Notes under the pieces: generated by a model
The model's database searches: none
What the model saw: only the letters and a program-made list of their open reading frames with translations
Told to the model about the DNA's origin: nothing
Translations under genes and position numbers: made by a program
Origin: an uncultured bacterium
GTDB lineage: Bacteria; Cyanobacteriota; Vampirovibrionia; Gastranaerophilales; Gastranaerophilaceae
Assembly: GCA_949299935.1 (NCBI GenBank)
Contig: CASGCE010000014.1
Location: 62,001-126,000, forward strand
Length of the DNA: 64,000 nt
Direction of reading: 5' to 3'
In this document: positions 27,601 through 34,323 of the stretch, piece by piece
Layout: each line of letters begins with the position of its first letter
Position numbering within the stretch: position 1 is the stretch's first letter

Positions 27601-28190
27601 TAAATGCTTTTGTTAATATGAGTGAAAATTATGAACAATTCGCAGAAGAAATTTATCTTGCCAAGTTGCGTGCAAAATCTAACGGACTTACTCAAATAGA
27701 AACTTTCTGTGATTTGTTGATTGGTTATACTTATATTAATCTTAACTCCTATCAAAAAGCTTCTTCCATCATCTACAAAATTATCAGGTCTGTTAAAAAT
27801 CAAGGGATGTACTTGTTACAACATTTGGGCTGGTATTTTTTGAGTGAAATGAACATGCGAATGAAAAAATTTGATATTGCTTACGGTATGCTTAATAATT
27901 CTATTATTCAAATCGAAAAATATGGTAAGGCAAGCGATTTTGTTATGCTGCTGTTTAAATATAATATGTTCAAGATAATGATGTATATGGGGATGGTGGA
28001 TAAGGCGCAGATTTGTCTTAATCAGGCATATTATATAACCCAAAAATACAATTTAAAATTTGAGTTTGATGTAGAGCCCGAGCATTATATTTTGTCGGGT
28101 AATGATTTGATGCAAGGTAAAAAGTCTAAGTTAAATGCAGATGATGATAATTCAAGTAATGTTGCCGAAATTTCAGAAAGTGAGGAATAA
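24678..28190 (+). CDS. Zinc-ribbon protein with degenerate cyclase-like and AAA-like domains and TPR tail
   Basis: 1170 residues. The N-terminus holds zinc ribbons with CxxC pairs (CPKC, CPNC, CPIC, CRKC, CHNC, CSKC, ~residues 3-70). Residues ~85-290 start with DFVMLTIDFPNL and have the spacing of a class III nucleotide cyclase domain but not its metal or base-binding residues. Residues ~330-690 resemble an AAA_16 signalling ATPase: NTLIFIENFDKVDSSSYDVLKYL matches a Walker B region, but no Walker A is present. A long helical TPR-like region follows. Intact versions (ribbon-cyclase-AAA-TPR) are known signalling proteins; this looks like a pseudoenzyme scaffold. The stop overlaps glgA (TAATG). 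Confidence 0.6.
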   Translation: MECPKCGLEIDDKTIVCPNCKKVLKVVCPICKTVNDSNICRKCGYVIVTKCHNCGKINPTANKKCSKCKFPLEKSVILNEANTDDFVMLTIDFPNLSDMKDLLGSVKLYNKFKVNLDKIILDYVKSKKLRRQIIDKTYVIRFYKDYTFNGSVNTAVNSAVEILNLITKLNCKLTKRKNTSVRCNMFLLKKSVEDDPNDYKSGLNISMIYQKSSIDKRVLNSFQVITDAPLFEVLDKNYKLSPLNSVLINGEMKMFYELDLKDLIEIDPSLLAEDEDDEIKIPNFVQNMLYEQDKMDGEALLRAETNVDSDAIYDIETINFNEINCDFIRTENVDVFYHIVNKLQSVPRGILAIKTAPMYVPYSLKIINEIEELGIYNIISITCYEEMKYTPYAFFRDLVSAIFEYTVSQKLFEQNDFSAFSNIDPENMIRDLITLSEREISDAIDTRNQYFDIFLTLLKVIPNTLIFIENFDKVDSSSYDVLKYLFDAFDELQISYLISYDKDFSLHKKSHFLITRPYYTEITLKPTPFERIIEENKNFYRNIINDFYFHRIAKYSCGSILFLDLAIQYLIESGIYQYTDDGIEMVNPKTIIIPSNLDRLMKRRLNLLKDDPQTMRFLASVLLLGTRIDVATIDSLGYENAEEIINKLSDMGYVYFYNNCMYFPNYNLLRSNLLEVINKVDLQKIANELFSKVFVENMPSPVKSYLYNLLSDDSNAFLEWEKLAKVNLSLGDFSAYLNCSMEILNLLEKKSVAKEFKEDVEEYKLKLYENISDNLYEYVPEKTQDIAELTLKNLEKTTDIDKIITLCSKMINGALASARYTHALCLTHKVLSLIPNASIDPTAPNFNLYFLLMSLVHVEILFNISAMEDCIAVGYKVLNVISDENMALIKPEHMSDEQFKELVTDCVGYIALANVIQLKGTVKEFLEIAYSSLSFVPKSYDIFVQLQELIAGREVSVSEDMTADDKFSKVVYHVINAFVNMSENYEQFAEEIYLAKLRAKSNGLTQIETFCDLLIGYTYINLNSYQKASSIIYKIIRSVKNQGMYLLQHLGWYFLSEMNMRMKKFDIAYGMLNNSIIQIEKYGKASDFVMLLFKYNMFKIMMYMGMVDKAQICLNQAYYITQKYNLKFEFDVEPEHYILSGNDLMQGKKSKLNADDDNSSNVAEISESEE

Positions 28191-29632
28191 TGAAAATATT
28201 ATTTGCAGCAGCGGAAGTGGCACCGTTTTCTAAAGCCGGCGGACTGGCTGATGTGGTTGGAAGTTTGCCTAAATATCTTGAAGATGATGCTGAAATAGCT
28301 GTATTTACCCCGTTACACGGTCTTATTGATATTGATAAATACGGCATTAAGGAACTGGAAAATTCTGAAATGTGGCTTACTTTTGGTAATCAGGGACATA
28401 AATTCAGACTTTTTACGTGTAAAATGCCCGATACTAACATAAATGTATTTTTTATTCACAACGACTGGTATTTTACTTGTTTTAACGAGGTTTATCCCAA
28501 ATGGCTGGATACAAGATATGAGCACGAGCGCTATATTGCATTTTCGCTTGCTGTTTTAGAATATGCTAAGGCGTTAAATTTTAAGGCTGATATTGTTCAT
28601 GCCAATGACTGGCACACAGCCATGTTAGCAGTGTATTTGCATAGCAATTACAGATATGATAATTTTTGGAATAATACAAAAACCGTTTTTGAAATTCATA
28701 ACCTTGCATACCAAGGTGTGTATTTTGAAGATATTCTTGATTTTGCTAATATGCGTAAGGATATTGTCTTTAATGAATGGGGTGTGGAGCACTACGGCAA
28801 AGTCAATTGGATGAAAGGTGCCATAAATTATTCTGATAAAATTATAGCGGTTTCGCCTAATTATGCGCGTGAAATTTTGACCGGTGAATATGGTGAGGGT
28901 ATGGATTATACTCTTAGAATGAATCAAAATAAACTTGTAGGTATATTAAACGGTATTGATTACTCTGTCTTTAACCCGAAACTTGATAAATATATTGCTG
29001 CAAATTATACTTATAACTCGCTTAATAAAAAAGAATTGAATAAAAAAGCCGTATGTGATTTTTTCAGTTTGAAGTATAATCCGCAAAGACCCTTAATTGC
29101 ATTTATTTCAAGATTAGTCGAACAAAAAGGTATTGATCTTATCAGACAAGCCGAAAATGATTTGAAAAATGTTGCTGCTGATTTCGTATTTTTAGGCAGT
29201 GGTAAAGGTGATTATGAAAATCTTTTAATTTGGCTTTCAAATAATACATCTAATATTCGTTCTTACATCGGGTATAAGGCAGATCTTGCTAATTTAATCT
29301 ATGCCGGAAGTGATTTCTTTTTAATGCCTTCCAAGTTTGAACCGTGCGGCTTGAGCCAATTAATTGCAATGCATTATGGCTCGTTGCCTATTGTCAGGGC
29401 TACGGGTGGGCTTGAGGATACAATTACCGGATATCCTTTAAATGATTCTACCGGCTTTAAATTTTGGCGTTATGATGGTTGGGATATGATGCAAGCCATT
29501 GATTGTGCATTACATGTTTATCATGAAAAACCTACCCTTAATGCTATGCGTGTAACTGCTATGAAGGCTGATTTTTCCTGGCTGAAAAGTTCTAAAAAAT
29601 ATTTGGAGATTTATAATCAACTTGTTGGATAA
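28190..29632 (+). CDS. glgA: Glycogen synthase (GT5)
   Basis: 480 residues. ADP-glucose-binding motif SKAGGLADVVGSLPK at residues ~14-28, HANDWHTAM, and the C-terminal GT-B lobe with ISRLVEQKGIDLI, FLMPSKFEPCGLSQLIAM and RATGGLEDTI. It extends alpha-1,4-glucan from ADP-glucose. The start codon shares one base with the preceding stop, so the two are translationally coupled even though the upstream protein is not a glycogen enzyme. Confidence 0.95.
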   Translation: MKILFAAAEVAPFSKAGGLADVVGSLPKYLEDDAEIAVFTPLHGLIDIDKYGIKELENSEMWLTFGNQGHKFRLFTCKMPDTNINVFFIHNDWYFTCFNEVYPKWLDTRYEHERYIAFSLAVLEYAKALNFKADIVHANDWHTAMLAVYLHSNYRYDNFWNNTKTVFEIHNLAYQGVYFEDILDFANMRKDIVFNEWGVEHYGKVNWMKGAINYSDKIIAVSPNYAREILTGEYGEGMDYTLRMNQNKLVGILNGIDYSVFNPKLDKYIAANYTYNSLNKKELNKKAVCDFFSLKYNPQRPLIAFISRLVEQKGIDLIRQAENDLKNVAADFVFLGSGKGDYENLLIWLSNNTSNIRSYIGYKADLANLIYAGSDFFLMPSKFEPCGLSQLIAMHYGSLPIVRATGGLEDTITGYPLNDSTGFKFWRYDGWDMMQAIDCALHVYHEKPTLNAMRVTAMKADFSWLKSSKKYLEIYNQLVG

Positions 29633-29654
29633 TTTTTCATAATATGCATACCAT

Positions 29655-30632
29655 GTGAGTATGAAAGATTATATCAAGTTACATATATCTGTTTTACTCG
29701 CCGGATTTACCGGAATTTTCGGTAAGCTGATACAACTCAACGAAGGCCTGTTGGTTTTCTATAGATTATGGTTTGCTTTTATAATTTTAGTTGCATTGTT
29801 TTTTATTGTAAAAAAATTCCCTAAGGAAAATCTAAAATCAGTTATCATTCTTATGGCTGTCGGAGGGCTTTTAGGTTTGCATTTTTTATTATTTTACGGC
29901 AGTATAAAATATGCAAATGTATCGGTAGGAGTCGTTTGTTATTCTTTGGTCGGCTTTTTTACGGTAATTTTTGAACCCTTAATTGAAAGAGTTAAGTTTT
30001 CAATGAGCGATTTAATGTTCAGTCTGATAGCCGTATTGGGAATTATTTTGATTTTTAATTTTGATACTTCAAACAGATTTGGCATTATTCTTGGTATCTT
30101 ATCTGCTGCAGTATTTGCGCTGTACACACTATATAATAAGGTTATAAATAAATCTTCCAAGAGTATGCTTTTTTATGAATTAGCCGGTGGTGCACTGTTT
30201 GTTACACTTATTTTGCCGGTTTATTTGGCTTTTAACCCTGTAAAAACTTTTTTACCATCTTATTCTGATTTTGGGTATTTATTAGTGCTGGCATTTTTCT
30301 GTACGATTGGTCTATATATATTGCATATTCAAGTACTAAAAACAATTTCACCCTTTACTGTATCTTTATGCGGTAACCTGGAACCTTTATACGGAATAGC
30401 GATAGCGGTGATATTTTTAGGCGAGGCGAAAGAGCTTAATACTTCATTTTATATCGGTATGGTTTTGATTCTGTCATCTGTGTTTTTACAATCTTATGCG
30501 AAAAACAAGCTCTTGAGTAACTGTTGTAAATCAGCTAATCCACCTTCCGCAGCTCCGAAATTGCCGGATCCAAAAGTCGTCTGCCCACATTTTCAAAAGA
30601 TATTGAACAAAGTGTTTTGTTCCCGTATTTAA
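29655..30632 (+). CDS. EamA/DMT-family transporter
   Basis: 325 residues with about ten hydrophobic helices in two EamA repeats (ISVLLAGFTGIFGKLI...; second half from ~residue 150). It ends its membrane part near residue 285 with IAIAVIFLGEAKELNTSFYIG. The last ~37 residues (after SYAKNKLLS) are not EamA-like and lie antisense to the convergent gene at 30535, overlapping 98 bp. Start GTG 29655 or ATG 29661; neither has a good SD. The substrate is unknown (metabolite exporter family). Confidence 0.8.
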   Translation: MSMKDYIKLHISVLLAGFTGIFGKLIQLNEGLLVFYRLWFAFIILVALFFIVKKFPKENLKSVIILMAVGGLLGLHFLLFYGSIKYANVSVGVVCYSLVGFFTVIFEPLIERVKFSMSDLMFSLIAVLGIILIFNFDTSNRFGIILGILSAAVFALYTLYNKVINKSSKSMLFYELAGGALFVTLILPVYLAFNPVKTFLPSYSDFGYLLVLAFFCTIGLYILHIQVLKTISPFTVSLCGNLEPLYGIAIAVIFLGEAKELNTSFYIGMVLILSSVFLQSYAKNKLLSNCCKSANPPSAAPKLPDPKVVCPHFQKILNKVFCSRI

Positions 30633-32628
30633 TCAATTTTTCAATCACACCTTTGCCATATTTAGGATGTGTAACAACATCACCTTGTTCAAATGTTGAA
30701 CTGCCACTGTCTAAAACGGGTTCTTCCGAAGGATATATGGGTACAACCGGTGGTTGAGGTTCTTCTAAAAGTTCATCTTCCGTATCGGGTTCGCCAAATG
30801 TATTGTCAATTTCATATTCGGTTGGTATATCATCTAAAACAGGTTCTTCATCCATTATTACGGTTTCGTCCTGTTCGGATATGACTTCCGGCGTATCTTC
30901 CTGCATTATTTCTGGAATTTCTTCAAAGCTTGTTTCGTCTTTGGCTGAAAATTCATTTGTTGCTTCAAAATTATCATTCAAATCTATTTCTTCTTCCATT
31001 GGTTCTTCGACTGATAAGTCATCAATAAAATCCAAATCATCTTCTGTTATAGTATCTTGTGAGGTGATGTCCTCTATATTGGGAATTTCTTGCGGCTGTG
31101 TATATAATATTTCATCTACATCTTTTGCAACTTGGTTTACAAGCTCATCATGTGTTAAAAGTTTTTCATTGGCTTTCGGTTCAATCTTATTATCTTCGGA
31201 ATTTTCCTTTGTATATGTTTTTTCTTCTATGTCAGGCTTACTTTCTGCATCAAATTCCGCTTGACTATCAACATTGTCCGATTGGGTATTTTCTTGTTCA
31301 TCAGTTACATTTAACTCAGGTTCACTTATATTTTCTTGTTGCTTTTCAACATTCTCCGACTTTAATTCTGTAGGTTCCGGCATTAATGTCGGTTTTGTAT
31401 TATCGAATTGTTCATTTTCGCTCGTGTCCTGTGAAAATTCACTTAATTCAACTATAAAAGGTACATTTTGTGTCAGCGCACCATATATTACAAATTCATT
31501 AGCGTTTAACTTGTTCAATAAAGTATTGTAACTTGCAAAATCATGTTGGAGTGTTTGCGGTGCAAAGAAAATAAGATTTTCAGCGATTTGTTTCAGCTCA
31601 GGGAGGTATTTATAGTTGTGGCTGCATATTATTGTTGTGAAAATGTTTTCGCTGTCGAATATTTGCATCAACAATTTTTTATCTGCATTTTTATTTGTCA
31701 GTTTTACGAACAAGTAAATGTATGAATTAGCAGAATTAATTGTTGTGTATATGTACGAAATAAGCTCTTTCTGTAAACTGTCAGGTATATCCGCAATATC
31801 AATATAGCTTATTTGGTTTTCCGCGATTGCATTTATTAAACCGTCCAGTTCGGCTTTTGTTTGTGCAAATATATTTTCTTCCTGGTATTTCAGCAATTTA
31901 TGTTTTAAAAGCAGAAGTTCAGGAATATTGGACTGTTCATACTGTTTGGATACAACCTTTAAAAAATTATCAAACGGTATGAAGTTGCCTTCAACTGATT
32001 TTGTATACTGTTGGACTTCATAAAAAATATCCTGAATTACAGCCTTGCTGGACGCATCTACTCCTGTTAAATCATTTTCATAAATATAATCTATCATTTT
32101 TGAGTTTAATGGAAGTTTAAAATCACGCTTAAATCTTACCGGTTCAAATTCCCCAAACGTGTGGTTAATGTCTATTATGGCAATTTTTTCGCCGCTTTCT
32201 GCCAATTGTGTTGATGAATTTTTAACTATTGTGCTTATATCATCAAATTTCTCTGCGCAAATAATAAGATTTTTCTCAAATATTGTCTGGTCAGTTTTTA
32301 ACATTACGTTTTGCTGTGCAAGTTCACCAAAAAAAATCGGTTTCTCAATTGGCAAAAGGTTTAGTATGTCGGCTGAATCCAGTTGTTTAAGTTGAGCTTT
32401 TATAGAGGGAGCTGTACCGTCATAATTTTCTACAATACCTTCGTCGTTGAACGTGAAAATTAATTTTGCTATTGCATAATTCGTTCGGATATCCGCTTTA
32501 AGGTTTACTATTTGTCCGACGTAGGATTTGTTATTATCAACAAGTGCGATGAATTTTGCAAGTCCTATTTTATCATCATCACTATAGGATATTTTTATCA
32601 GATTATTCTTAATCTCCAAAAGTTTCAT
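30535..32628 (-). CDS. HerA-like protein without P-loop, acidic linker, C-terminal Tudor-like domain
   Basis: 697 residues. The N-terminal ~110 residues look like a HAS-barrel. Where HerA/DUF87 ATPases carry Walker A the sequence reads KNLIICAEKFDDIST; IAIIDINHTFGEF then matches the position of HerA Walker B (DPHGEY type), and ISYIDIADIPDSLQKELISYIY and FVIYGALTQNVPFIVEL match later HerA strands. Residues ~420-640 are Glu/Asp-rich and disordered. The end, FEQGDVVTHPKYGKGVIEKL, is the Tudor-like domain found at the C-terminus of PcrA/UvrD. Probably a non-hydrolysing DNA- or RNAP-associated protein. GAGAGGG precedes the ATG. Confidence 0.55.
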   Translation of the reverse strand: MKLLEIKNNLIKISYSDDDKIGLAKFIALVDNNKSYVGQIVNLKADIRTNYAIAKLIFTFNDEGIVENYDGTAPSIKAQLKQLDSADILNLLPIEKPIFFGELAQQNVMLKTDQTIFEKNLIICAEKFDDISTIVKNSSTQLAESGEKIAIIDINHTFGEFEPVRFKRDFKLPLNSKMIDYIYENDLTGVDASSKAVIQDIFYEVQQYTKSVEGNFIPFDNFLKVVSKQYEQSNIPELLLLKHKLLKYQEENIFAQTKAELDGLINAIAENQISYIDIADIPDSLQKELISYIYTTINSANSYIYLFVKLTNKNADKKLLMQIFDSENIFTTIICSHNYKYLPELKQIAENLIFFAPQTLQHDFASYNTLLNKLNANEFVIYGALTQNVPFIVELSEFSQDTSENEQFDNTKPTLMPEPTELKSENVEKQQENISEPELNVTDEQENTQSDNVDSQAEFDAESKPDIEEKTYTKENSEDNKIEPKANEKLLTHDELVNQVAKDVDEILYTQPQEIPNIEDITSQDTITEDDLDFIDDLSVEEPMEEEIDLNDNFEATNEFSAKDETSFEEIPEIMQEDTPEVISEQDETVIMDEEPVLDDIPTEYEIDNTFGEPDTEDELLEEPQPPVVPIYPSEEPVLDSGSSTFEQGDVVTHPKYGKGVIEKLIKYGNKTLCSISFENVGRRLLDPAISELRKVD

Positions 32629-32684
32629 GAGTTTTCCCTCTCTGTGAAATTATTTTATCACGAATATGCAACTTTTTTCCTAAT

Positions 32685-33287
32685 TTATTTACTTTCGTTA
32701 CTATTTGTTATATCAATCAGGTGATTATAAATATCAACCGTAATCGGACAAATCTTTAATTCACGTTTTACTAAGCTTTTTATGGTTTCTTTGTAGCATT
32801 TTAAAAGTGCTTTATTCAGTCCGTTGTTTTCTTTAAGTATTTTAAAAATTTCTTTACGATATTTTTTATCACGTGTATTGGGTTCAATTTTGTCTGCCAG
32901 AAAAATTATTTTTTCAAAAGTTGTCATATCTTTTTTCCCGAGTGTATGCCAGCGTATTGCCGATAAAATCTCGTTATCGCAGACTCCGAAATCTTTTTGC
33001 GCACAATATGCACTTACGGGTGCGTGCAATGTTTTATAATTTATTAGCTCATTTTCGTCAATATTTAAATTATCATGAATTATATTAAGCAGTTTTTTGT
33101 TGTCAAAACATTTTGCACAATCATGTAAAAGCCCGGCTATATAAGCTTTGTTTTCGTCTTGCAAAAATTTTTTTGCAAGTTCTTTTGCACATTTGGCTGT
33201 TCCGATACAATGTTCGTATCTTTCTGCTGTCAGATTTTCCCTTAACCAATCTTTAATTTCTTGTTTACTTACTTTTGTATAATCCAT
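32685..33287 (-). CDS. yqeK: YqeK-type HD-domain Ap4A hydrolase
   Basis: 200 residues. HD metal-site residues are in YEHCIGTAKCAKELA, IAGLLHDCAKCF and LHAPVSAYCA, followed by ILSAIRWHTLGKKDMT and FLADKIEPNTRD. YqeK enzymes split diadenosine tetraphosphate symmetrically to two ADP. The start overlaps the end of nadD by 23 nt, the standard nadD-yqeK order. Confidence 0.92.
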   Translation of the reverse strand: MDYTKVSKQEIKDWLRENLTAERYEHCIGTAKCAKELAKKFLQDENKAYIAGLLHDCAKCFDNKKLLNIIHDNLNIDENELINYKTLHAPVSAYCAQKDFGVCDNEILSAIRWHTLGKKDMTTFEKIIFLADKIEPNTRDKKYRKEIFKILKENNGLNKALLKCYKETIKSLVKRELKICPITVDIYNHLIDITNSNESK

Positions 33288-33858
33288 TTTGTTCTATATA
33301 ACCCCTTACTTTTTCGTTTACCAAACCTGTTATGTCTTTACCGCTTTTTACGTAGTTTCTTATATTGCTTGATGAAATGTCCTGATAATCCATTTGGGCA
33401 AATGTAAAATCATACCCTTTTGCTTTTAGTTCTGCATATTTTTTCTCATCAGGTTCGTTTTCCCGTATAAAAACAATAAAATGCACTAACTCCTTAAGTT
33501 TTTCTGTTTCATACCAAGTATCAATTCGCTTAAAGGCGTCTGTTCCTATTATAAAATTTATTTTTCCTTCAATTTTATATTTTTTATAGAGTTCCGTTAT
33601 GGTCAGATATGTGTAGGAATAGCTTTCTTTTTTGTATTCGAGGTCGGAGACTTTAAATTTTGGTTCCGTGAGTGTTGCAAGTTTTGCCATTTGTAATCTG
33701 TGCCCTGCAAGTGATTTGTCGTAGTCTTTGTGGGGTGGTTTGTATGCCGGAATAAATATTATCTTGTCAAACTCGTAATTTTTCAATACATAATCTGCCA
33801 TTTTTAAGTGGGCATTATGAATAGGATTAAAAGTTCCTTGAAAAACGCATAATTTCAT
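33265..33858 (-). CDS. nadD: Nicotinate-nucleotide adenylyltransferase
   Basis: 197 residues. GTFNPIHNAHLKMA holds the nucleotidyltransferase T/HxGH-type site, with IFIPAYKPPHK and the C-terminal ISSSNIRNYV. It adenylates NaMN in NAD synthesis. TAAAAT ends 6 nt before the ATG with no SD, so the nadD-yqeK transcript is probably leaderless. Confidence 0.94.
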   Translation of the reverse strand: MKLCVFQGTFNPIHNAHLKMADYVLKNYEFDKIIFIPAYKPPHKDYDKSLAGHRLQMAKLATLTEPKFKVSDLEYKKESYSYTYLTITELYKKYKIEGKINFIIGTDAFKRIDTWYETEKLKELVHFIVFIRENEPDEKKYAELKAKGYDFTFAQMDYQDISSSNIRNYVKSGKDITGLVNEKVRGYIEQNGLYKSK

Positions 33859-33864
33859 ATATCA

Positions 33865-33870
33865 ATTTTA
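33865..33870 (-). promoter_or_regulatory. -10 box of nadD-yqeK (leaderless)
   Basis: TAAAAT on the minus strand, 6 nt before the nadD ATG, no Shine-Dalgarno. Confidence 0.4.
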
Positions 33871-33895
33871 GCATGAAATTTTTTTAATTTTTAAT

Positions 33896-33928
33896 AAAAA
33901 AAAACCTGATTTTTTTTCAAAATCAGGT
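33896..33928 (-). terminator. Terminator of the small gene at 33986-34159
   Basis: Minus-strand hairpin ACCTGATTTT...AAAATCAGGT (with an A/T-rich loop) followed by eight T. It lies 58 bp after the small gene. Confidence 0.85.
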
Positions 33929-33985
33929 GAAAATTTGTAGGGGAAAAATTAATTGGAGTTAGTATTTTTAGTAGTGTATATTGTA

Positions 33986-34159
33986 TCAGGATAAATGTAA
34001 AACTTGCTTATTATACATTGCTATAAAATTCATTTGTTCAAATAACAAATCGGATTTGTCAACGAAGGGTTGAGCATTGTTCGCGGATGCATTAGTAACT
34101 TGTTCGTTGTATATATTTTTGAGTTTTTCATCTATTTTTTTTAAATTTGCTACTGCCAT
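33986..34159 (-). CDS. Small hypothetical protein (57 aa)
   Basis: A 57-codon ORF starting MAVANLKKIDEKLKNIYNEQ, with AGAGAGG 7 nt before the ATG, an upstream promoter motif (34188-34203) and a strong terminator, so it is a complete transcription unit. The protein is soluble and mostly helical. It is divergent from the large orphan gene at 34324. No family recognised. Confidence 0.7.
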   Translation of the reverse strand: MAVANLKKIDEKLKNIYNEQVTNASANNAQPFVDKSDLLFEQMNFIAMYNKQVLHLS

Positions 34160-34187
34160 TTTAAAGCCTCTCTGTTATCTCATCTCT

Positions 34188-34203
34188 TGTATATATAAAG
34201 TAT
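34188..34203 (-). promoter_or_regulatory. Promoter motif shared with 50621-50636 and 56794-56809
   Basis: On the minus strand: ATACTTTATATATACA followed by AGAG. The identical 16-mer, within a 22-bp match, precedes the candidate sRNA at 50641. TTGAAA lies 15 nt upstream of the 16-mer here and TTGAAT at the same distance there. Confidence 0.5.
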
Positions 34204-34259
34204 ATACTTAAGGCAAAATTTCAAAAATTATAAAAGTTGTTACATTTCGTAATATACTA

Positions 34260-34281
34260 TTATAAAAAGCAATTTTTATAA
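34260..34281. repeat. Perfect inverted repeat upstream of 34324
   Basis: TTATAAAAA-GCAA-TTTTTATAA. It overlaps the expected -35 position of the TATAAT box at 34294-34299, so it may be an operator or a simple A/T palindrome. Confidence 0.4.
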
Positions 34282-34323
34282 AGGAATATTTTTTATAATA
34301 CTGTAGGGAAAATTGTAGGTATT

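Noticed and set aside
30803-31264. 153-codon Ser-rich plus-strand ORF
   Set aside because: It is the antisense of the acidic linker of the HerA-like gene; Glu/Asp codons read backward give Ser-rich sequence.
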